A DNA stretch of 64,000 bases from Aureococcus anophagefferens. Its lineage: Eukaryota > Sar > Pelagophyceae > Pelagomonadales > Pelagomonadaceae. Below, one piece after another: positions 56,560 to 64,000 of the stretch. The notes under the pieces were generated by a model. The model did no database searches, was not told the DNA's origin, and saw only the letters and a program-made list of their open reading frames with translations. The translations under genes were made by a program, and so were the position numbers. The stretch covers positions 162,856-226,855 of the forward strand of contig NW_008705590.1 in assembly GCF_000186865.1 (NCBI RefSeq), written 5' to 3'. The stretch's first letter is position 1. Each line of letters begins with the position of its first letter.

Positions 56560-56766
56560 GCGGGCTATGCTTGCGCGCGGGGGGCGTTCATTCGCGCGCG
56601 GCGTTGCGCCGCCCTCGCCTTCGGTTTAAAAAAAAATCCGCGATGTGTACGTTTTAATGTACGTTGCACCACATGGTGAGGGCAACGAGCATTTTCATCA
56701 TAATGCTAAGGCTTGCATGGCAGCCCAAAGATGGCTTCTCCATGCTCTCTGTGATCTCCGAAGGCA

Positions 56767-59700
56767 ATGGCGGTCGCGGCGACGCGCCAATTCAACCGGC
56801 TGGTGGACGACGCGAGCGACCCGCGCGTGCTGATCCAGGACGCGATCCACGCCCAGGTGGCGGCGACGCCGGACCGGGTCGCCGCCGAGTTCCTGGGCGA
56901 CGGCCGGTCGCTGACCTACGCGGCGCTCGCGGGCGAGGCGGCGGCGCTCGCGGCGCGGCTCTTCGCCCTGGGCGCGGGCGGGCGCGACGCGCTGGTCGCG
57001 CTCCAGGTGGTCAAGAGCGTGGAGATGGTCGCGGCGATCCTGGGCGTCCTCGACGCGGGCGCGGCGTACCTGCCAGGGCAGGGAAATAGTGACTCAATTT
57101 CGCTTCAATATGAGTGTTCCGCGCGCGCGCGTTCCGATCGCACTCTTTTCCTGCCCAGGTACCTGCCGCTCGACCCGACGTGGCCCGCGGCGCGGCGCCT
57201 CTTCGTCTGCGACGACGCGGCCTGCGGGGCGCTCGTGGTCAACGGCGACGCGGCGGACGACGACGAGGCCGCCGCCGCGTTCGAATCGCGCGGCCGCCTC
57301 GTCGCGCTGGCCGTCGGCGCGGCCGCCGCGGGCCGCGTCGGCGCGGCCGCCGCGGGCCGCGTCGCGTCTGCGCCGCGCGACAGCGACGCGGACCGCGCGC
57401 TGTGCTACGTCATCTACACGAGCGGGTCCACGGGCGCGCCCAAGGGCGTCATGATCGAGCACGCGTCCCTGCGCTGTTTGATGCGGCACGCGGAGGCGCC
57501 GTACCGCAGAGTCCTCGGCGCGTACGAGTCCCGCGCGCCCGAGCGGTGCGCGATCGCCTTCAACTACGTCTTCGACGCCTTCCAGCAGTCCTACTTCTTC
57601 ACGTTGGGGCTCTACGGGGGCACGTGCGTCCTCGTCCGCGACGGGCTCGCGCTCCTCGACGTCGGCGACGACCAGGGCAGCACAAGAGAGCGAAATTCCC
57701 AACTTCAAAGGCTCCGATCTCGGCCAGTTTCCACTTGTTTCGGCTGATTTTTGGACGAGCGATCATCTCTCGGAACGGCCTCGAAGCGTGGATGTTTTTT
57801 CCGTAACGCGCGCGCGCGGCACACTCACGTTGAAGCGACGTCGAATCACTCTCGTGCCGCCCAGGCGACGACGCGCGCGTGACGCTCCTCTACGACGTCG
57901 CGTCGGTCCTCGCGCTCTACGAACGCATGCCGGCCTCGGTCAAGCTCGTCCAGCAGGGCGGCGAGGCCATGACCCTCGGGGTCGTGCGGCACGCGGCGAC
58001 CAAGGTCCTCTGGAACTGGTACGGGCCTGTGTGCAAATCAACCAGTGAGCTGGGACGTCGGGGCCAAACTTGAGAATTCTCTAGCTCGGTCAAATCGAAG
58101 TCGATTCGGCTGATTTTTGGACGAATCGATTGCTCTCAGCGAGTTCTCGAAGCACGGCGGAAGTGCTCGTGTCAAAACATTCGAATACGCGCACATTGAA
58201 GTCGGGTTGAAGATTTGATTTGCACACAGGTACGGGCCGACGGAGGCGACGATCAACGCGACGCGCCGCGACGTGCCGCTCGGCCTCCGCGGCGCCGCGC
58301 TCCGCCTCGACTCGCTGGGCAGGCCCCTGCCGAACGTGCCGTGCTACGTCGTCGACCCGGACGACGGCGCGCTCCTCGGCGCGGGCCCCTACGGCGAGCT
58401 GTGGGTCGGCGGCGTCCAGGCCGCGCGCGGCTACCTGAACCGGCCCGAGCTGACCGCGGACCGCTTCGTCGACGACCCCTTCCTCCAGCAGGTGCCGGGC
58501 GCCTACGTCGGCGCGCCGCGGAGGGCGTACCGGACCGGCGACCGCGTCCGGTGGCTCGGCGACGGCGAGCTCGAGTTCGGCGGCCGGCTCGACTTCCAGG
58601 TGAAGCTCCGCGGCCGCCGCATCGAGCTCGGCGAGATCGAGCACGCGTGCCGCGACGTCGACGGCGTCCTGGACGCGTGCGTCCTGCTGCGGACGGACGT
58701 CGGCGGCGAGCCGCGCCTCGTCGGCTACGTCTGCCCGTCCGCGCGGGCGCCGGCCGTCGCGGCGGCGCTCGAGGCGTCGTCGCTGCCGGCCTACATGGTC
58801 CCCGCGGATGTCGTCGGCGTCGACGCGTGGCCGCGGACGTCGTCGGGCAAGATCGACCGGAGGCGGCTCGCGCCGCCCGCGCGCGGCGGCGCGCGCGGCG
58901 CGAGCGGCGCCGACGCGCTGCTCGACGCTGTCGGCCGCGCCTTCCGCGACGAGCTCAGGCGCGGCGACGTCCCCTGCGACGCGCCGTTCTTCGCGCTCGG
59001 CGGAAGTTCGCTCGGCGCCGTCCGCGTGCGGTCGCGGCTCGCGCCAGGGCAGGACAAGGGTGATTCAACGTCGCTTCAACGTGAGTGTTCCGCGCGCGCG
59101 CGTTCTAGAAAAAGCGTCCACGCTTCGATACCGTTCCGAGAGATGATCGCTCGTCCAAAGATCAGCCGAAACGAGTGGAAAACGGCCGGGATAGGAGCCT
59201 TTGAAGTTGGGAATTTCGCTCTCTTGTCCTGCCCAGGCTCGCGCGCGACCTGTCCGCGGCGGTGCCCGCGGATTTCCTGTTCCGGCACCCCTCCGTCGCC
59301 GAGGCCGCCGACGCGCTGCGGTCCGCGGCGCCGCGGCGCCGGACGGGCGCGGCCGCGCGCAACGCGGCCGCCGCGCGGCGCTACCTCCGCGAGTCGCTCG
59401 AGTGGCTCGCGACGCTCGACGCGGCCGAGACCGCCTTCGTGCGCGCCGGCGCGACGGCGCACGCGACGGCGATCCTGGGCTGGGGCGCGCGCGCGGGCCC
59501 GCGGACGCGATTCGGCGCCGGGTGCCGCGTCGGCCCCGGCGCGCTCGTCGGCCACGACACGTCGATCGGCGCCGACGCGGTCGTCGGCGCCAACTGCTGC
59601 TTCGGCGGCAACGTCGTCGTGGAGCCGGGGGCCGTGGTCGAGGACGGCTGCGCGTTCAAGCCGGGCGTCCGCGTAGGAGGCGGCGTCTAGGAGAACCCCC

Positions 59701-60593
59701 GGGGGTTTCCGTTTTTTGACGGGGTGTCCCGGACGCAGGTCGGAAGCCGCGCGGTCGTCCGCGCGGGCGCGGCGGTCGTCGCGGACGTCGACGCCGGGAC
59801 GGTCGTCGCCGGCGCGCCCGCGCGGCCCCTCGCCGACGCGCGCGCCGACGACGACGTCGAGGACGTCGCGGCGGTCGTCGACGCGGCGTGCGCGGAGATG
59901 GGCGCGTGGCGGCGCGAGCGCGCGCGCGGCTGGGCGCCCGGCGGCTTCCTCCGACCCGACGACGGCCGCGCCTTCGTCATGGTCTGCGCCGGCGGCCACT
60001 GCGCGACGCTCGTCGGCGAGCTCCGCGACCAGGCGCGCGAGCCGTCGGCCGTCTACGACGACGACGCGCGCCGCCACGGCGGCCGCGTCCTGGGCGTGCC
60101 CGTCGCCGGGCCCCTCGCCGACGCGCCCGCGGACGCCGCGTGGGTCCTGGCGCTCGGCCAGAACGAGGCGCGCCGGGCGGTCGTCGCGCGGCACCCGCGC
60201 GCGGCCTGGGCGACGGTCGTCCACCCGACCGCGCGCGTCCACGGGACCGCGACCGTGGGCCGCGGCGTCAACGTCGAGCCCTGCGCCGTCGTCGGCGCGG
60301 GCGCGCGCCTCGGCGACTTCGCGCTCGTCGGCGCGCGCGCGGTCGTCGGCGAGCGCGCGGCCGTCGGCGACTACGCGTTCGTGGGAGGCGCGTCCGTCGT
60401 CGGCGCCGGGGCCACGGTCGGCGACGGCGCCGTCGTGGGCATGGGCGCGGCCCTCCTCCCCGGCGCGAGCCTCGGCGCGGCCGCGACCGTCGCCGTCGGC
60501 TCGCTCGTCCGCGGCGCGGTCCCCGCGGGCGCCGCGGCCGCGGGCGTCCCCGCGGCCGCGCTCGGCGCCATCGCCCGCACCCGGCTCGACTAA
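56767..60593 (+). CDS. NRPS-like adenylation-carrier-acyltransferase fusion with four introners
   Basis: Six exons (56767-57065, 57159-57664, 57865-58018, 58230-59036, 59237-59672, 59739-60593) give 1018 aa with consistent phases. Residues about 15-540 are an NRPS adenylation domain: YTSGSTGAPKG, FDAFQQS (the Asp that holds an alpha-amine), WYGPTEAT, YRTGDRVRW, GRLDFQVKLRGRRIELGEIE and SSGKIDR. Residues 545-625 are a carrier domain with ALGGSSL (phosphopantetheine Ser). Residues about 660-765 form a hexapeptide left-handed beta helix, and about 811-1018 a NeuD/PglD-type acyltransferase (VMVCAGGH Rossmann start, then hexapeptides). Likely activates an amino acid and transfers it or another acyl group to an amine or sugar; the substrate is not known. 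Confidence 0.88.
57066..57166 (+). mobile_element. Introner element family A, copy 3, internally deleted
   Basis: Only 85 bp (57074-57158) remain between the duplicates GTACCTGC (57066-57073 and 57159-57166). Both ends match family A (GGGCAGGGAAATAGTGACTC and CACTCTTTTCCTGCCCAG), with the inner part lost. Still spliceable: GT donor from the target, CAG acceptor from the element, 93-bp intron, restoring GAAYLPLDPTW. Confidence 0.9.
57665..57872 (+). mobile_element. Introner element family A, copy 4 (GC-AG)
   Basis: 192-bp element (57673-57864) with target duplicates GCGACGAC at both sides. The intron 57665-57864 begins GC and ends CAG. Excision restores LLDVGDDARVTLLYDV of the adenylation domain. 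It carries the same sense as copies 1 and 2. Confidence 0.9.
58019..58237 (+). mobile_element. Introner element family B, copy 2
   Basis: 203-bp element (58027-58229) with perfect 15-bp terminal inverted repeats CTGTGTGCAAATCAA and target duplicates GTACGGGC (58019-58026, 58230-58237). GT donor, CAG acceptor. Excision restores NWYGPTEAT, the highly conserved A5 motif, so the insertion point is certain. Confidence 0.95.
59037..59244 (-). mobile_element. Introner element family A, copy 5, opposite orientation (GC-AG)
   Basis: 192-bp element (59045-59236) with target duplicates GCTCGCGC. It lies in the opposite sense to copies 1, 2 and 4, yet is still spliced (GC...CAG), restoring SRLARDLSAAVPADF of the carrier domain. 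Both termini can therefore serve as an acceptor. Confidence 0.92.
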
Positions 60594-60943
60594 AAAGTGT
60601 TGGGGGAGCGGCGGCGCAAGCGGGCTATGTGCGCGCGGGGGCCACGACGCGAGTTCTCTCGAGATACAGGTCGATAGTGATCTCTTCAACGCGCTGCAGT
60701 ATCACCTTCGACGGATGCCAGTGGTACAAAGCCCGGCAAATCAAGCATTTCCCCGTCGAAGAGTGGCAACCGATGCGAGAGCCCGCGGTGCGAGCGAGGC
60801 AGCCCGCATCGCTTCGTCCGCTGAGCAGCGCGGCCGCCAAAAAAAAGGCCGGTCGCGTCGCAACAACCAACGCAGTGCGGAACGTCGCCGAGCGTTTTAG
60901 CAGCCCGCATCGGCAGCCCGCTCGTCGCCGCACGCCGCACGCC
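60594..60943. other. Intergenic stretch after the NRPS-like gene
   Basis: 350 bp with no supported gene. The first 50 bp hold the second copy of the flanking direct repeat. The remainder has lower GC with an A-run at 60839-60845 and is probably the promoter of the following repeat protein. Confidence 0.45.
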
Positions 60944-63900
60944 ATGGCGCGTCCGCGCCCCACGACGCTGCTGCTGGTCCTCGCGCTGCATCGCGCGCGC
61001 GCCGTCACCACGGGCCAGTACGGCATCTGTCCCCGGGGCCACGCGTGCCCCGCGGGCTCGGGCACGCCGCTGCCGTGCCCGGCGGGGAAGATGAGCTACG
61101 CGCTCGGCCTCACGAGCCTGAGCCAGTGCAAGGACTGCACGGCGGGCTTCGTCTGCCCCGAGAGCGGCACGGTCAACGCGACGGAGCCCTGCGCGCCGGG
61201 CTTCTGGTGCCCCGGCGGCGACGCGAGCTCGAATCGGAGCTGCACGCTGGGGCATTACTGCGCGGGCGGCGACCGCGCGCCCGAGCCCTGCGCCGCGGGG
61301 TCCTTCCAGAATACGACGGGCGCCGCGAGCTGCCACGCCTGCACGCCCGGGTCCTACTGCGAGCAGGCCGCCATCTACCCGCGCGACTGCCCGGAGGGCT
61401 TCTACTGTCCCAAAGAGACGACGTACGCGACGGAGTTCGCGTGCCCCAACGGCACCTACTCGAACCGCACCATGCTCCGGAGCGTCGACGGCTGCGAGCC
61501 CTGCTTCGGCGGCCACTACTGCGAGACCGACGGCCTCGGCTGGCCCACGGGCGAGTGCGCGGGCGGGTATTATTGCGGCCTCGGCGCGAACGTCGCGACG
61601 CCCGACGAGAAGCAGCTCGCGACGAGCATCTACCAGGGCGAGACCTGCGCGGACCAGTCCACGGAGGACGACGCGAACGGCGTCTGCCCCCGCGGCCACT
61701 ACTGCCCCGAGGGGTCGACGTCGCCGACCGCGTGCCCGCCCGGGACGCAGAACGGCGCGCTCGGACGCTTCAACCTCTCGCACTGCGAGCCCTGCGAGGC
61801 GTCGTTCTACTGCCCGGACTCGGGCACGATCGACGCGACGATCCCCTGCGAGCCGGGGTTCTATTGCCCGGGCGGCGACGTGCAGCCGACCTTGTTGTGC
61901 ACGGAGGGCCACTACTGCGCGGGCGGCGACGCGGACCCGGAGCCGTGCGCGCCCGGCACGTTCGCGAACGTCACGGGCGCGTCCGAATGCGCGGCGTGCC
62001 CCATTTCGCATTACTGCGAGCTCGCGACGGTGACGCCCCAGTGGTGCCCGAAGGGCTTCTACTGTCCGCTGCACACGCAGTACGGCTCGCAGCACCCGTG
62101 CCCGAACGGGACCTTCACCAACAGGACGCGGCTGGCCCACGAGGCCGACTGCGAGCCCTGTTCGCCGGGCCACTACTGCGGCGCGCCGGGCCTGCCGGAG
62201 CCCCAGGGGCCCTGCGAGGCGGGCTTCTACTGCGCGCTGGGGTCGGCGACGGCGACGCCCGGCGACGGCGAGTTCGAGCGCTACCTGGGCGAGACGTGCA
62301 ACGTCATGCGGCCCTCGGAGACGAACGGCGTCTGCCCCCTGGGGCATTACTGCGAAGAGGGCTCCATCGCGCCGACGCAGTGCCCCCCGGGCACGGAGAG
62401 CAAGGCGCGCGGCCTGCACAACGTCACCGAGTGTCGGCCGTGCACGGCGGGCTACGTCTGCCCCGAATCGGGCACGATCAACGCGACGATCCCCTGCCCC
62501 GCCAATTTCTCCTGCCCCGGGGGCGACATCGTCGCCACCGTCACCTGCCCGGAGGGCCACTACTGCGCGGGCGGCGACGCTGCGCCCGCGCCGTGCGAAC
62601 CGGGCACGTACCAGAACGCGACGGCCCAGGACTCGTGCCTGGATTGCCCCGCAGGGTTCTACTGCGAGCAGGCCACGGCTGTCCCCCAGATCTGCCCCAG
62701 GGGCTACGCGTGCCCGGCGAAGACGGAGTACGCGACGGCGTTTCCCTGCCCGGACGGTTCGTTCGGCAACGGGACCATGCTGAACGGCACCGATCAATGC
62801 GAGGCGTGCACGCCGGGGCTCTACTGCAACGAGACGGGTTTGGCGGCGCCCGTGGGCCCCTGCGCGGCGGGCTACTACTGCGCGTCGGGCTCGAACACGT
62901 CGACGCCCGGCGACGGCGAGCACTGGACCTACGTGGGCGAGACGTGCAACTCGCTGCAGCCCGGCGAGCTCTCGGGCGTCTGCCCCGTGGGACACTACTG
63001 CGAAGAGGGGTCCATCGCGCCGACGCAGTGCCCGCCGGGGACGGAGAGCACCGCGCGGGGCCTGCGCAACGTCTCCGAGTGCCCGCCGTGCTCCGCGGGC
63101 TTCACGTGTCCGAACGCGTCGACGGTCGTCGCCTCCAAGCCCTGCGCGCCGCGGTTCTACTGCCCCGGCGGCGACGTCGTGCCCACGCTCCTGTGCAGCC
63201 CGGGCCACTTCTGCGACGGCGGCGACCCGGCGCCCGCGCCGTGTTTGGCGGGGACGTACCAGGACGCGGAGGGGCAGACGGACTGCAAGCTGTGTCCTGC
63301 GGGCTATTTCTGCGAGAACGCGACGGTGACGCCGGCGGACTGCCCGCTGGGGAGCTACTGCCCCAACGGGACGCGCTACGGCGCCCAATTCCTGTGCCCC
63401 GCGGGCACGTACGCGAATCGGTCGCTGGACCAACGGCTCAAGACCGTCGACGAGTGCGACCCCTGCCCGCCGGGCTCCTACTGCGGGTCCCCGGGGCTCG
63501 CCCAACCGACGGGCCCCTGCGAGTCCGGCTACTACTGCGCGTCGGGCTCGACGACCGCGACGCCCGGCGACGGCGACGACGACACGTACGTCGGCGAGAC
63601 GTGCGCGGACCAGAGCGACGCGGAGCTCTCGGGCGTCTGCCCCGTGGGCCACTACTGCGAGGAGGGCTCCATCGCCCCGACGCAGTGCCCGCCGGGCACG
63701 GCGTCGAACGCGCGCGGGTTGCACGCGGAGTCGGAGTGCGCGGCGTGCCCGGGCGGGTTTATTTGCCCCGAGAGCGGCATGGTCTCGACGAACCAGACCT
63801 GCGCCGTCGGGTTCTATTGCCCCGGCGGCGACGTGATTTCGACGCTGATCTGCCCGCGGGGCCACCAGTGCGAGGCGGGCACCGCGGAGCCCGTGCCGTG

Positions 63901-64000
63901 TCCTCTGGGCACGTACAACAACGCGACGGGCGCCACCACGTGCGCGGACTGCCCCGCGGGCGCCTTCTGCCCCGTCGGGGCCGAGGAGATCGTGCTGTGC
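60944..64000 (+). CDS. GCC2/GCC3-repeat secreted or surface protein (partial)
   Basis: At least 1019 aa, running off the window. A signal peptide (PRPTTLLLVLALHRARAVTT) is followed only by Cys-rich modules of the ephrin-receptor-like GCC2/GCC3 type: C..G.YC, CP.G.YCP, CPPGT and CPAGTY, with many N-glycosylation sites (NATEP, NRS, NTT). The modules are organised in a long super-repeat of about 216-220 aa: GVCPxGHYCEEGS returns at about 61680, 62328, 62977 and 63637. Similar proteins in algae and oomycetes are large extracellular or membrane proteins, often with downstream transmembrane or polycystin-like domains; that part is outside the window. Confidence 0.88.
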   Translation, partial: MARPRPTTLLLVLALHRARAVTTGQYGICPRGHACPAGSGTPLPCPAGKMSYALGLTSLSQCKDCTAGFVCPESGTVNATEPCAPGFWCPGGDASSNRSCTLGHYCAGGDRAPEPCAAGSFQNTTGAASCHACTPGSYCEQAAIYPRDCPEGFYCPKETTYATEFACPNGTYSNRTMLRSVDGCEPCFGGHYCETDGLGWPTGECAGGYYCGLGANVATPDEKQLATSIYQGETCADQSTEDDANGVCPRGHYCPEGSTSPTACPPGTQNGALGRFNLSHCEPCEASFYCPDSGTIDATIPCEPGFYCPGGDVQPTLLCTEGHYCAGGDADPEPCAPGTFANVTGASECAACPISHYCELATVTPQWCPKGFYCPLHTQYGSQHPCPNGTFTNRTRLAHEADCEPCSPGHYCGAPGLPEPQGPCEAGFYCALGSATATPGDGEFERYLGETCNVMRPSETNGVCPLGHYCEEGSIAPTQCPPGTESKARGLHNVTECRPCTAGYVCPESGTINATIPCPANFSCPGGDIVATVTCPEGHYCAGGDAAPAPCEPGTYQNATAQDSCLDCPAGFYCEQATAVPQICPRGYACPAKTEYATAFPCPDGSFGNGTMLNGTDQCEACTPGLYCNETGLAAPVGPCAAGYYCASGSNTSTPGDGEHWTYVGETCNSLQPGELSGVCPVGHYCEEGSIAPTQCPPGTESTARGLRNVSECPPCSAGFTCPNASTVVASKPCAPRFYCPGGDVVPTLLCSPGHFCDGGDPAPAPCLAGTYQDAEGQTDCKLCPAGYFCENATVTPADCPLGSYCPNGTRYGAQFLCPAGTYANRSLDQRLKTVDECDPCPPGSYCGSPGLAQPTGPCESGYYCASGSTTATPGDGDDDTYVGETCADQSDAELSGVCPVGHYCEEGSIAPTQCPPGTASNARGLHAESECAACPGGFICPESGMVSTNQTCAVGFYCPGGDVISTLICPRGHQCEAGTAEPVPCPLGTYNNATGATTCADCPAGAFCPVGAEEIVLC

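Larger units (their letters stand above)
56541..60644. repeat. Direct repeats flanking the NRPS-like gene
   Basis: GGGGGAGGCGGCGGCG, then AAGCGGGCTATG and GCGCGCGGGGG at 56541-56583 recur at 60602-60642 with one mismatch and a few single-base indels. The first copy covers the stop of the PTRHD1-like gene, the second lies just after the NRPS-like gene, so the pair brackets the whole 4-kb gene. Confidence 0.75.

Noticed and set aside
1..64000. CRISPR arrays, rRNA, tRNA, bacterial operons and viral or toxin genes
   Set aside because: No spaced short palindromic array, cloverleaf, rRNA block, Shine-Dalgarno-linked gene train, capsid, polymerase or toxin domain was seen. A dedicated tRNA search could not be run by eye, so a tRNA in the longer spacers is not fully excluded.

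Overview
The window looks like nuclear DNA from a very GC-rich, gene-dense unicellular stramenopile alga, most probably a pelagophyte of the Aureococcus type (inference). Supporting signs are mitochondrial enzymes with N-terminal targeting sequences, presequences with the heterokont plastid pattern (hydrophobic signal, then AHA-F or ASALAP, in a dehydroascorbate reductase and a ClpS-like protein), an Erg4-type sterol reductase, a Spg1-type GTPase, intergenic spaces often under 100 bp, few and short introns, and above all introner elements (intron-generating nonautonomous transposons), which are known from Aureococcus and Micromonas. Two runs of exactly 50 N (8140-8189, 37525-37574) are assembly gaps.

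Layout. 0-10 kb: a myristoylation-type alpha/beta hydrolase-TPR protein, a two-TM protein, an amino-acid transporter, a frameshifted secreted-protein gene, a repeat-rich patch, a coiled-coil protein and a secreted protein. 10-24 kb: a large FKBP-TPR immunophilin, a kinesin, zinc and acidic nuclear proteins, an APH-type kinase, a Rab32-like GTPase, an EDR2_C lipid-binding protein and a mitochondrial acyl-CoA ligase. 24-43 kb: a UBZ4-RING E3, a Spg1-like GTPase, a sterol reductase, signal peptidase I, BCKDH E1alpha, DHAR, sideroflexin, a FAM210-like protein, a two-pore K+ channel, a cupin, a ClpS-like protein and a REEP/HVA22 protein. 43-56 kb: a CEP104-like ciliary-tip protein with a CaaX end, a C-type-lectin membrane protein, an EF-hand protein fused to a Cys-less E2 fold, a VOC protein and a SHAQKYF MYB factor. 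56-64 kb: a PTRHD1-like protein, an NRPS-like adenylation/carrier/acyltransferase fusion interrupted by four introners, and the start of a GCC2/GCC3-repeat secreted or surface protein.

The genes do not form one pathway, as expected for a eukaryotic nuclear locus. Most neighbours are convergent or divergent with tiny spacers; one pair shares overlapping stop codons and two convergent junctions carry tandemly duplicated gene ends.

The strongest system-level signal is intron birth. Seven insertions of two related introner families (A about 192 bp, B 203 bp) lie exactly at introns. Six have 8-bp target-site duplications; the duplicated target supplies the 5' splice site (GT or GC) and the element terminus supplies CAG. 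Four of the seven are in the NRPS-like gene.
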